A DNA stretch of 19,761 bases. It comes from Patescibacteria group bacterium (GTDB lineage: Bacteria; Patescibacteriota; Patescibacteriia; WFTA01; S139-112). The first letter of the stretch is position 1. Each line of letters opens with the position of its first letter. The stretch is taken from contig WFTA01000020.1 of NCBI GenBank assembly GCA_015485715.1, positions 1 to 19,761 of the forward strand, written 5' to 3'. The notes below the pieces were generated by a model. It saw nothing but the letters and a program-made list of their open reading frames with translations. It was not told the origin of the DNA and did no database searches. Made by a program: the position numbers and the translations under genes. Shown piece by piece: positions 1 through 6,326 of the stretch.

Positions 1-330
1 AAATACTAAACAATTCTAAAATCCTAAATTCGAAATTCTAAATACTAAATAACAACCAACAATAATTTTCAAATTTTCAATTATTTAATTTTCAATCAAT
101 TCCTCAATTATCTAATGAATTAATCCATAAACTCTGGATCAAGATCAGTATATTATAGTTTAAACCATTGAAACATTAAATCATTGTAAATTCATTGGTT
201 AATTGAAAATTCGTAAATTGGATAATTATTTTAGGGTTTGTTTAGAATTTCGGATTTAGAATTTAGAATTTTAAAATATTGTTGTTTAGGATTTGTCAGG
301 TGAATTAGTAAAATTGGTAATTAGAGCAGT
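1..330. repeat. AT-rich intergenic tract forming a large imperfect inverted repeat
   Basis: No gene is seen in the first 373 bases. On the + strand, bases 1 to about 125 are almost free of G and are built from words such as AAATTCTAAAT, CAAATTTTCAATT and TTTTCAATCAATT. From about 190 to 300 the sequence is almost free of C and its reverse complement uses the same words (CCGAAATTCTAAA, GAATTTTCAATTAACC). The two halves therefore form a loose inverted repeat around a centre near 130-185. Related tracts occur at 5390-5578 and 19516-19697, so this is a dispersed intergenic repeat style rather than decayed coding sequence. Confidence 0.6.
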
Positions 331-359
331 TATAGGTTAATTTATATCAATGTTGAGTT

Positions 360-388
360 TTGCATTTTGATCTGTGAATTATTATAAT
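360..388 (+). promoter_or_regulatory. der promoter, possibly giving a leaderless mRNA
   Basis: A -35 box TTGCAT (360-365) and a perfect -10 box TATAAT (383-388) are separated by 17 bp. The expected transcription start, about 7 nt after the -10 box, falls at about 395, exactly on the ATG that best fits the Der family. The -35 box lies in the word TTTTGCATTTTGA, which recurs in the repeat tract upstream of folA. Confidence 0.6.
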
Positions 389-394
389 ATAAAT

Positions 395-1783
395 ATGTTA
401 AACAAGCTTCCCAAAATAGCACTGGTTGGCAGAACAAATGTAGGAAAATCAACTTTATTTAATACGCTAACAGAAAAAAAACTGGCACTTACATCTCCAG
501 TTGAAGGCACCACTAGAGATTTAAAAAAATCCTCTGTTGTTTGGCAAGGAAAAATATTTGAATTGGTGGATACAGGAGGACTAACCGGTGAGAATTTTGC
601 CCATAAAATTAAAAAAACAAAAGCACAAGTTAAATCAGAAGATGATATAAACAAAAAAATCATAGAAAAAGCACTGCAGGCTGTCCATGGCTCTGACTTG
701 GTAATACTGGTAACTGATATCAAATCAGGGATTACAGCAGAAGACAGAGCTATAGCCAGATATCTTATGATACACCGCATACCTGCTATAGTTGCTGTAA
801 ACAAAGCAGATAATTATAAAAAATTATCCCTGCAGTCAGCACAGTTCTACAAACTTGGATTTACAGATGTAATACCTATCTCTGCCATTACAGGAGCAGG
901 GACAGGTGACCTTTTGGATAAGATTTTGGAGTATCTGCCTGATGCACCTAATGTTGATATTCAAGAAGATGACGAAACAGATTATAAGGAAAATATAAAA
1001 GTTGCCATCATAGGAAGACCCAATGTGGGAAAATCAACTCTTATCAACAGACTTACCAAATCAGAAAGATCCATAGTATCTCCCATACCCCATACAACAC
1101 GGGAACCTCTTGATACAACTTTTAAATACAAAGATACTCTCTTTACCTTTATAGATACAGCAGGAATCAGAAGAAAATCAAAAATAGACTTCAAATCTTT
1201 GGAAAAGCAAAGCACCCTTCTCTCACTTAAAACCCTTAAACATGCAGATGTTGTTGTTCTTGTACTTGATCTAAGTGCAGATATAGGACATCAGGACTTA
1301 AAACTGGCACAACTGGCATTAAAATCAAAAAAAGCCATAGTTATTATAGGCAACAAAACAGACGCACTACCCAAAAAGGCTGACAAAGAGTATATTACTG
1401 CCTCTATCAAAGAAACATTTAATTTCGTAGACTGGGCTGAAGTTGTGTTAATATCAGCACTCAGCGGCAAAAATGTCCAGAGAATATATGATGTAATTAT
1501 AAAAACTTATTCTAATTTTTCTGCCAAAATTGATGATGACAGACTTAATTCACTAAAAACCAAGCTCGTTCAAAAACAACCTCCACCTCATAAAAGAGGA
1601 ACTGGCAAAAGACCTAGAATACTCCATCTGATACAAATCTCTTCCCAGCCCCCTCATTTTGAGATAATATATAAAGGGGTAGGTATGCTCCCGTTTGCCT
1701 ATCTAAAATATTTTGAAAATCATATCAGAAAAAAATTCAAACTATCCGGTACACCCATAATTATGAGTCAGAGGAAAATATGA
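395..1783 (+). CDS. der: Ribosome biogenesis GTPase Der (EngA)
   Basis: Der is an essential tandem GTPase that helps mature the 50S ribosomal subunit. The 462-residue protein has two full G domains. The first has P-loop GRTNVGKST (12-20), DTGG (59-62) and NKAD (136-139). The second has GRPNVGKST (207-215), DTAG (254-257) and NKTD (320-323). A C-terminal KH-like domain covers roughly the last 80 residues. The stretch after DTGG in the first domain (about 62-98) is Lys/Glu-rich and seems longer than in E. coli. I chose ATG 395 because family members begin a few residues before the first P-loop. The in-frame GTG at 374 lies upstream of the -10 box, so it could not be on an mRNA made from that promoter. 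The gene ends in TGA and is followed by a MITE-like element. Confidence 0.95.
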   Translation: MLNKLPKIALVGRTNVGKSTLFNTLTEKKLALTSPVEGTTRDLKKSSVVWQGKIFELVDTGGLTGENFAHKIKKTKAQVKSEDDINKKIIEKALQAVHGSDLVILVTDIKSGITAEDRAIARYLMIHRIPAIVAVNKADNYKKLSLQSAQFYKLGFTDVIPISAITGAGTGDLLDKILEYLPDAPNVDIQEDDETDYKENIKVAIIGRPNVGKSTLINRLTKSERSIVSPIPHTTREPLDTTFKYKDTLFTFIDTAGIRRKSKIDFKSLEKQSTLLSLKTLKHADVVVLVLDLSADIGHQDLKLAQLALKSKKAIVIIGNKTDALPKKADKEYITASIKETFNFVDWAEVVLISALSGKNVQRIYDVIIKTYSNFSAKIDDDRLNSLKTKLVQKQPPPHKRGTGKRPRILHLIQISSQPPHFEIIYKGVGMLPFAYLKYFENHIRKKFKLSGTPIIMSQRKI

Positions 1784-1808
1784 AAAAATGCAAAATTCAA
1801 AATTCAAC

Positions 1809-1908
1809 CCAGCTCCACTTTTTAAGATTATCTGCAGATATATTGCTTTAAATCAAATTACATACTCATTGGCTTTATAGTAAGATTTACCTCAAAAAAT
1901 GGAGCTGG
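1809..1908 (+). repeat. MITE-like ~100-bp element, copy 1
   Basis: The element is bounded by inverted ends: CCAGCTCCACTTTTT on the left, and the reverse complement of CCAGCTCCATTTTTTGAG on the right. The match continues imperfectly for about 22 bp. It contains a perfect 12-bp palindrome, TATCTGCAGATA. Over the first 64 bp it differs from copy 3 (19698) at only six positions, all transitions. Copy 2 (5579) is the same element inverted. It has no coding capacity and ends 27 bp before the pth start. Confidence 0.8.
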
Positions 1909-1935
1909 ATAAAAATTATAAAATTAAAAATTCTT

Positions 1936-2499
1936 ATGAAATATCTTATAATCGGGCTTGGAAATCCGGGTGAAGAATATACAAAAACAAGACACAACGC
2001 AGGCTTTATGGCTGTAGATTTTGTATTTGAAGAATTTAGTAAAAACCTGCACATAAAGACTCCATGGAAGATGTGTAAACTTACACAAAGCTTGCGGTCA
2101 ACACTAAAAGATAAAAATCATGAAATTATGTTTCTCAAACCGCAGACATATATGAATATGTCGGGAGTTACAGTAAAAAAAGCTATTTCCAGATTCAAAA
2201 TACCTCTTGAAAACACTATAGTTCTTCATGATGATATAGATATTGTACTGGGAAAGGTAAAATACCAAAAAGGAAGAGGAGATGCAGGTCACAATGGTAT
2301 AAAATCAATCATCCAATACATAAATACCAAAGATTTTGTCCGTATCAGAATAGGTATTCTTCCCGAAAATATAGATAAGAAAAAACTGGACACAGCAAAA
2401 TTTGTCCTGAATAACTTTACCCAAAAAGAAATTAAAATACTGTCTGAAAAATCTTTTCCTCAGACAGTAAAGTATCTTTATCATTTTTTAAAACTATAA
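1936..2499 (+). CDS. pth: Peptidyl-tRNA hydrolase
   Basis: Pth cleaves peptidyl-tRNA released by stalled ribosomes and so recycles tRNA. The 187-residue protein opens with the family signature GLGNPGEEYTKTRHNAGF (residues 7-24), which carries the catalytic His. It continues with PQTYMNMSG and with HDDIDIVLGKVKYQKGRG followed by GHNGIKS, which are the substrate-binding segments. Length and start match bacterial Pth. The ATG is preceded by A/T-rich sequence without a Shine-Dalgarno motif. It lies on the same strand as der, 152 bp downstream, with the MITE-like element between them, and it ends 3 bp from the convergent gene at 2503. Confidence 0.95.
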   Translation: MKYLIIGLGNPGEEYTKTRHNAGFMAVDFVFEEFSKNLHIKTPWKMCKLTQSLRSTLKDKNHEIMFLKPQTYMNMSGVTVKKAISRFKIPLENTIVLHDDIDIVLGKVKYQKGRGDAGHNGIKSIIQYINTKDFVRIRIGILPENIDKKKLDTAKFVLNNFTQKEIKILSEKSFPQTVKYLYHFLKL

Positions 2500-2502
2500 G
2501 AA

Positions 2503-2730
2503 CTATTCTTTCACAATAGTTCCGTCTGGTTCAGCAGGTATAAACTCTGTATTAAAAGTATTTACAACGTCAATCTGAGAAGGAATGTCAATCTGCGGCT
2601 GATGTACAGTCTTTTTTCTTTCAATAGGAATACAACCAACCAAAAAACAAAGCATATATATTCTGATATACTTTAAAAATCTTTGTGGATTGATATTGTT
2701 TTCTCTATTAAATCTTGACTCTCTTTCCAT
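2503..2730 (-). CDS. Small putative lipoprotein, unknown function
   Basis: The 75-residue protein is not recognised. A basic, Asn/Arg-rich N-terminus (1-20) is followed by a short hydrophobic stretch (about 21-32) ending in Leu-Val-Gly-Cys (30-33). This fits a lipobox with lipidation at Cys33, giving a mature tail of about 43 polar residues rich in Pro, Ile and Asp. The long n-region is unusual for a signal peptide. It starts 9 bp after the stop of the gene at 2740-3033 on the same strand, so the two are probably co-transcribed. It is convergent with pth, 3 bp away. Coding status is inferred from this arrangement and the plausible export signal. Confidence 0.5.
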   Translation of the reverse strand: MERESRFNRENNINPQRFLKYIRIYMLCFLVGCIPIERKKTVHQPQIDIPSQIDVVNTFNTEFIPAEPDGTIVKE

Positions 2731-2739
2731 ATTATTCCA

Positions 2740-3033
2740 TTACCTGTTATCACTGCTGTCAGATTGTTCAGCAACCAAAGACACTGTCTCTCCTGTTTCA
2801 GGATTTATATACTCCATTGGTACATCTATAATTTTTCTTCCATCAATTACAACAGGTATTGTTTTATTAGAATCAAAAAATCTATTATGTTCTGAGTTAA
2901 AAAATCTCTCTCCACATTCTGTGTATGAAAAAAGCTTCATAAAAAAAGCAAAAGCAACCACTAAAAACCCTGACAATAATACCTTAGAATCTTCCTTTCT
3001 GATTTCATGATGATTCATGGATTCAAAGCCCAT
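2740..3033 (-). CDS. Small single-pass membrane protein, unknown function
   Basis: The 97-residue protein is not recognised. It has a charged cytoplasmic N-terminus (1-17), one hydrophobic segment (about 18-36) and an outside tail holding a single Cys (Cys40) and a Pro-Glu-Thr-Gly-Glu turn (78-82). Residues 60-88 (IPVVIDGRKIIDVP and following) could form a small beta-rich domain. It is probably the first gene of a two-gene operon with the putative lipoprotein downstream. A possible promoter (TTTACT, 16 bp, TAAAAT on the - strand) lies about 30 bp upstream. Met6 is an alternative start. Confidence 0.55.
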   Translation of the reverse strand: MGFESMNHHEIRKEDSKVLLSGFLVVAFAFFMKLFSYTECGERFFNSEHNRFFDSNKTIPVVIDGRKIIDVPMEYINPETGETVSLVAEQSDSSDNR

Positions 3034-3120
3034 AGATCAAAGCAATAATAGCAATAAAACCATTTTAACATTAAATAAAAATAAGTAAATTTTTTCTGTG
3101 GATAAAAATTGTTTGACAAT

Positions 3121-3148
3121 ATAAAAAACACCTGTCTATAGGTGTTTT
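3121..3148 (-). terminator. Intrinsic terminator after the gene at 3196-3543
   Basis: A 9-bp perfect stem, AAAACACCT / AGGTGTTTT (3125-3133 with 3140-3148), has a 6-nt loop. On the - strand it is followed at once by more T, giving a run of six. It lies 48 bp downstream of the stop at 3196. Confidence 0.75.
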
Positions 3149-3195
3149 GGGATTATTTTAAGCTAAATAACTAATACACAAATCTCTGACAACGA

Positions 3196-3543
3196 TCAGA
3201 GAGAATTTGTTGTATCAACTCCAACATTAAACAAACCTCCCCGGAAAGAGATGTAGACTTTCTGCGGAACTTTTCCATTATATTTCTCTATTAACGATTT
3301 TTGTACTTTAGTTGGAAGCAAATCAAAATCTATAGAATATACATCTGAACCCTCGCTGGTATTTTGAAATCTTTCCAACTCAATTTTTATGTTATCTAAT
3401 GTACACTTATGCCTATTAGTTTCTGAATCCCTACTCTCAACTATACACCACCTCAAAGACAAAGACAGTAAAAATAAAACTGTCAATAATACGCGCTTAG
3501 ATATTTTTGTATCTGGAACTGAAGAATTTTCTATATATTCCAT
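3196..3543 (-). CDS. Small membrane-anchored protein, unknown function
   Basis: The 115-residue protein is not recognised. An N-terminal cytoplasmic stretch (1-16) precedes a hydrophobic segment (about 17-35) that could be an uncleaved anchor. The outside part is about 80 residues, including a helix-like region (48-62) and a segment with alternating charged and hydrophobic residues (68-103). A promoter precedes it and a terminator follows it, so it looks like a stand-alone gene. It shares the overall plan of short N-terminus, one membrane helix and small outer domain with its two downstream neighbours. I see no sequence similarity among the three. Confidence 0.55.
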   Translation of the reverse strand: MEYIENSSVPDTKISKRVLLTVLFLLSLSLRWCIVESRDSETNRHKCTLDNIKIELERFQNTSEGSDVYSIDFDLLPTKVQKSLIEKYNGKVPQKVYISFRGGLFNVGVDTTNSL

Positions 3544-3578
3544 AAAATAAAAAGATAATACGCTTAAATGATATCACA

Positions 3579-3607
3579 ACATTAGCACATAAACCATATC
3601 AAGTCAA
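3579..3607 (-). promoter_or_regulatory. Promoter of the gene at 3196-3543
   Basis: On the - strand, TTGACT (-35, 3602-3607) is followed after 17 bp by TAATGT (-10, 3579-3584). The -10 box is preceded by TGC, giving an extended -10. The predicted start near 3572 leaves a leader of about 29 nt. Confidence 0.5.
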
Positions 3608-3646
3608 GAACAGCACAACTATAACATGCTTTTTTCTGAGAGCGCA

Positions 3647-4471
3647 TTAAGTGCGTATTTGCTTGTATTTTTTTCTAAGATATCTTTCAGTAACCTCTTT
3701 TATCAGGCAGGGTGTTTCGTCATCTGTGATATCAAAAAATCTGATAGGCTTGCTCAGCTTTTTGCACATTTTTATCTCTTCATCAACACCCTCAGTTATT
3801 GGACCAAATACCCAAAGCTCATGACAATGATTGATGATATTGTTTATACCTTCAACTATATCATGACGAGATACAAGCTCATGCAGAAAATAACCAAAAT
3901 TAGTAAATGAATTTATGGGCACATATCCCTCATCTATAACAAACTTGCATATCAATTCAGATGCAAACATATAAAATCTTGACTGGGAACAAAAAACAAG
4001 CTTTTTGTTCATATTCCATCCGTTATACTCTGAAACTTTTTTAGTTGAATTACAAAAATCTTCTATAATTTTCTTGTGATCAAAAGCAAGGCGGGGAAGT
4101 CTATCTATATTAAACCATCTGATATCTTTTGTTTCAGAAGATGTTTTTAATCTACCGCTTAGAACCTCTAGAGAATAGGCTATTGATACCACATGTCTGC
4201 GTGGATCCCTGTCTCTGTCTGAATATACACCTATAAGCTGGTTTACTCTGGTTTTAAGTCCTGTCTCTTCCCACACCTCTCTGACTATTGCATCCTCTGT
4301 TTTTTCTCCATAATCCACAAATCCCCCGGGAAGAGCATATGTATTATAAAAAGGGGTCTCCTTTTTAGCTCTTTTTACCAAAAGTATCTTACCTTCCTTA
4401 TGCACAATCGCATCTACACTAAGAGAGGGTATTTTGTATTGTCCGCAACTCTTACATTTTTCCTGAGTCAT
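3647..4471 (-). CDS. Nudix hydrolase fused to a deoxyribosyltransferase-like (DUF4406-type) domain
   Basis: The 274-residue protein has two domains. Residues 15-140 are a Nudix fold with an intact Nudix box (Gly50 to Leu72: G-x5-E56-x7-R64-E65-x2-E68-E69-x-G71-L72). A following SDRDRDPRRH segment resembles ADP-ribose pyrophosphatase-type members. Residues 155-250 resemble nucleoside 2-deoxyribosyltransferase/DUF4406 proteins: a beta strand KLVFCSQS, a GYVPINSF segment, and CHELWVFGPITEGVDEEI (216-233), where the Glu after Gly-Val-Asp is typical. The N-terminus has a CxxC pair (Cys6, Cys9) that might be half of a zinc site. The likely role is hydrolysis of a nucleoside diphosphate derivative, perhaps coupled to nucleotide salvage. 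The substrate cannot be read from sequence. It lies downstream of rpmB but behind a strong terminator. Confidence 0.8.
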   Translation of the reverse strand: MTQEKCKSCGQYKIPSLSVDAIVHKEGKILLVKRAKKETPFYNTYALPGGFVDYGEKTEDAIVREVWEETGLKTRVNQLIGVYSDRDRDPRRHVVSIAYSLEVLSGRLKTSSETKDIRWFNIDRLPRLAFDHKKIIEDFCNSTKKVSEYNGWNMNKKLVFCSQSRFYMFASELICKFVIDEGYVPINSFTNFGYFLHELVSRHDIVEGINNIINHCHELWVFGPITEGVDEEIKMCKKLSKPIRFFDITDDETPCLIKEVTERYLRKKYKQIRT

Positions 4472-4499
4472 ACTCTGAAACTTAATTTTAATTATAATT

Positions 4500-4526
4500 T
4501 AAAAACCGTTCCGAAAATCGGAACGG
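4500..4526 (-). terminator. Intrinsic terminator of rpmB
   Basis: On the - strand, CCGTTCCGA, a 3-nt loop and TCGGAACGG form a perfect 9-bp stem (4506-4514 with 4518-4526), followed immediately by TTTTTAAA. It lies about 100 bp after the rpmB stop and 29 bp before the Nudix start. Confidence 0.85.
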
Positions 4527-4598
4527 CTTATGTTTCTAAAACAAACATAAGCCATCAGCATGTCAATACTGCTGCAGACACAATCAAAATGCTGATGG
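4506..4598 (-). other. Three abutting perfect hairpins in the rpmB 3' region
   Basis: Three perfect stems share their edge bases. They are 4506-4514 with 4518-4526 (9 bp, the terminator), 4525-4535 with 4543-4553 (GGCTTATGTTT, 11 bp, 7-nt loop), and 4552-4561 with 4589-4598 (CCATCAGCAT, 10 bp, 27-nt loop). Bases 4525-4526 and 4552-4553 belong to two stems each, so neighbouring stems compete for their last two pairs. A structured 3' UTR or small stable RNA is possible. No known RNA family is recognised. Confidence 0.6.
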
Positions 4599-4624
4599 AA
4601 TTTTCACTCAAAATTTTCATATCA

Positions 4625-4852
4625 TTATTTCTTCACACTATGAGAAAATACAACTTCCCCGGGCTTTGGCAGCTTCACAAAACCTTTTTTGTTAAAAGTC
4701 TTCAGGCATTTTGTGCAAACTTTGTACCTCTTGCCGCCTATAGTCTTGTGCTGAATATTTATATGATGCCATCTTTTGGTGGCAATATTGGACTTTGATC
4801 TGGAAACCGCCCTTTTAGGTCCTCTGCCGCAATAATCACATCTTCTTGCCAT
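4625..4852 (-). CDS. rpmB: 50S ribosomal protein L28, zinc-binding form
   Basis: The 75-residue protein begins MARRCDYCGRGPKRAVSRSKSN. It carries four Cys in two CxxC pairs (5/8 and 46/49), the zinc-ribbon form of L28. The family pattern of conserved basic residues and the KVCTKC segment is intact. L28 sits on the 50S subunit. The gene has its own consensus promoter and strong terminator, so it is probably transcribed alone. It is divergent from dtd. No Shine-Dalgarno is seen before the ATG. Instead a 19-bp A/T palindrome occupies the leader. Confidence 0.95.
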   Translation of the reverse strand: MARRCDYCGRGPKRAVSRSKSNIATKRWHHINIQHKTIGGKRYKVCTKCLKTFNKKGFVKLPKPGEVVFSHSVKK

Positions 4853-4857
4853 ATTTT

Positions 4858-4917
4858 TAATAATAAATTATTATTACAATACAGACTTTATTATAACAAA
4901 ACCTAAAATCCTGTCAA
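4858..4917 (-). promoter_or_regulatory. rpmB promoter and palindromic leader
   Basis: On the - strand, consensus TTGACA (4912-4917), a 16-bp spacer and consensus TATAAT (4890-4895) predict a start near 4883 and a leader of about 30 nt. The leader contains a perfect A/T palindrome, 9 + 1 + 9 bases at 4858-4876, ending 5 nt before the ATG. The promoter fills the gap to the divergent dtd gene. Confidence 0.75.
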
Positions 4918-4919
4918 CC

Positions 4920-5375
4920 ATGAAGATTGTAGTCCAAAAAACAAGTAAAGCACAGGTTATAGTAGATGGACAAATAATTGGCAAAATCGGCAAAGGTTTT
5001 ATACTGTTTGTAGGAATCAAAAAAGGAGATACAGAAGATATTGCCAAAAAAATGGCAGAAAAAATAGCCAAGCTCAGGATATTTGAAGATGAAAACAATA
5101 AAATGAATTTATCTCTAAAAGATATTGACGGATCTGTACTTGCTGTATCTCAGTTTACTCTGCTAGCTGATGTCAAAAAAGGCAACAGACCGTCTTTCAT
5201 AAATGCAGAAAACCCTGAAAAAGCTAAATACCTGTTTGATAAATTTGTTGAGTACCTTAAAAAAGAAAACATACCTGTTGAAACCGGTCAATTTCAATCA
5301 TATATGCAGGTACACATTGTCAACGAAGGTCCTACTACTATCCTGCTGGACAGTGAAGAAATAATTAAAAGCTAA
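4920..5375 (+). CDS. dtd: D-aminoacyl-tRNA deacylase
   Basis: Dtd removes D-amino acids (D-Tyr and others, and also Gly mischarged on tRNA-Ala) from tRNAs. The 151-residue protein has the family start MKIVVQKTSKAQVIVDG and the active-site segment SQFTLLADVKKGNRPSF (about 77-93). Near the C-terminus is the NEGPTT segment, corresponding to the Gly-Pro-containing motif. Length fits the family. The ATG lies inside the rpmB promoter region (2 bp from its -35 box), so the two promoters must overlap or dtd must be read from a start very close to its ATG. No Shine-Dalgarno is present. Confidence 0.93.
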   Translation: MKIVVQKTSKAQVIVDGQIIGKIGKGFILFVGIKKGDTEDIAKKMAEKIAKLRIFEDENNKMNLSLKDIDGSVLAVSQFTLLADVKKGNRPSFINAENPEKAKYLFDKFVEYLKKENIPVETGQFQSYMQVHIVNEGPTTILLDSEEIIKS

Positions 5376-5578
5376 ATTCACACTATTGCTATACAAATCC
5401 TAAATACGAAATTATAAACAAACACTAAAACAATTTTCAAATTTTCAATTTACAATTTTCAATCCCAATTATTCAAGCCTAATTATACGATAGGGCAGGC
5501 AGGATAAAATTTTCAATCAATTTCCCAATAACCCAATCTAATAAATGTCAAAATCTAAAGCTCAAATGTCAAATCAAC
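5376..5578. repeat. G-poor intergenic repeat tract
   Basis: No gene is seen here. From about 5390 the + strand is nearly free of G and is made of words shared with 1-125 and 19516-19697: AAATCCTAAATACGAAATT, CAAATTTTCAATTTACAATTTTC and AAATGTCAAAAT. One G-rich island, GGGCAGGCAGG (about 5492-5502), interrupts it. The tract leads directly into MITE-like copy 2. Confidence 0.55.
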
Positions 5579-5679
5579 CCAGTCCCACTTTTTGAGGTAA
5601 ATCTGTGTTATAAAACCATAGGGTGTATAATTTGATTTAAAGCAACACATTTGCAGATAATCTTGAAAAGTGGAGCTGG
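5579..5679 (-). repeat. MITE-like ~100-bp element, copy 2 (inverted)
   Basis: This is the same element as copy 1, in reverse orientation. Its left edge is CCAGTCCCACTTTTTGAGG and its right edge is TGGAGCTGG (5671-5679). The internal palindrome is damaged (TTTGCAGATA instead of TATCTGCAGATA). It ends 26 bp before the start of the site-2 protease gene. Confidence 0.8.
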
Positions 5680-5705
5680 ATTACAAAATTAAAAATTAAT
5701 TAAAT

Positions 5706-6326
5706 ATGGACTTTATATTTATACTTTTTTACTTTCTTATCATAATTCCTTCTGCCATTATACATGAATACGCTCATGGATGGATGGCAGACAGACTGGG
5801 AGACCCTACTGCCAGACATATGGGAAGACTTACTCTGAATCCCATAGCTCATATAGATCTTTTTGGTACCATACTGCTTCCTCTGTTTTTGTTTTTTATG
5901 ACAGCAGGAGGATTTCTTTTTGCTTATGCAAAACCAGTCCCTTATAATCCGTTTAATCTAAGTAATATTAAAAGAGACCCTGCGCTTGTCGGTGCCGCAG
6001 GACCTCTGTCCAATCTCATCCTTGCTTTTATTTTCTCTATGTTTATAAGATTTATGCCTTTACAAGAAGGATTTATTATGTTTTTCTCTATAATAGTCTA
6101 TGCCAATATACTACTTGCTGTCTTCAACCTCATACCAATCCCGCCTCTCGACGGATCTAAAATACTTTTTGCACTTCTGCCCGACTCTGCATGGAGTTTT
6201 AAACAAACACTTGAACAATATGGCTTTATCATCTTGTTGTTTTTCATCTTTTTCCTCGCCGATGTTTTGGGTCCTATAATCAATATACTGTTCAAACTAT
6301 TTACCGGATTTAACTTCTTCTCATGA
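5706..6326 (+). CDS. Site-2 protease family (M50) membrane zinc metalloprotease
   Basis: The 206-residue protein is almost entirely membrane-embedded. HEYAH at 20-24 gives the two zinc His and the catalytic Glu21. NLIPIPPLDG at 141-150 carries the third zinc ligand, Asp149. NPIAHIDLFGT (45-55) is typical of the short M50B group. No PDZ domain is present, so it is a minimal member. Family members cut membrane-spanning regulators or remnant signal peptides; its own substrate is unknown. The start is the first ATG, with A/T-rich leader and no Shine-Dalgarno. Its TGA is directly followed by the stop of the convergent nrdJ, with no base between them. Confidence 0.9.
   Translation: MDFIFILFYFLIIIPSAIIHEYAHGWMADRLGDPTARHMGRLTLNPIAHIDLFGTILLPLFLFFMTAGGFLFAYAKPVPYNPFNLSNIKRDPALVGAAGPLSNLILAFIFSMFIRFMPLQEGFIMFFSIIVYANILLAVFNLIPIPPLDGSKILFALLPDSAWSFKQTLEQYGFIILLFFIFFLADVLGPIINILFKLFTGFNFFS

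Noticed and set aside
28..33. TTCGAA words that might mark a tRNA T-loop
   Set aside because: No flanking cloverleaf stems are present; the word belongs to the repeat tract.
1..373. CRISPR array, suggested by repeated short words
   Set aside because: The words are of uneven length and spacing, with no regular repeat-spacer structure and no cas genes.
374..394. GTG start for der giving seven more residues
   Set aside because: It lies upstream of and across the TATAAT box, and the added residues are not family-like; ATG 395 gives the usual Der N-terminus.
382..804. Antisense open frames inside der, nrdJ, ileS and other genes
   Set aside because: They are shadows of well-supported genes on the opposite strand and have no recognisable family features.
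3097..3105. DnaA-box match TGTGGATAA, with another (TTATCCACA) at 13714-13722
   Set aside because: Two isolated boxes 10 kb apart, without clustering, an unwinding region or dnaA/dnaN nearby, do not support an origin.
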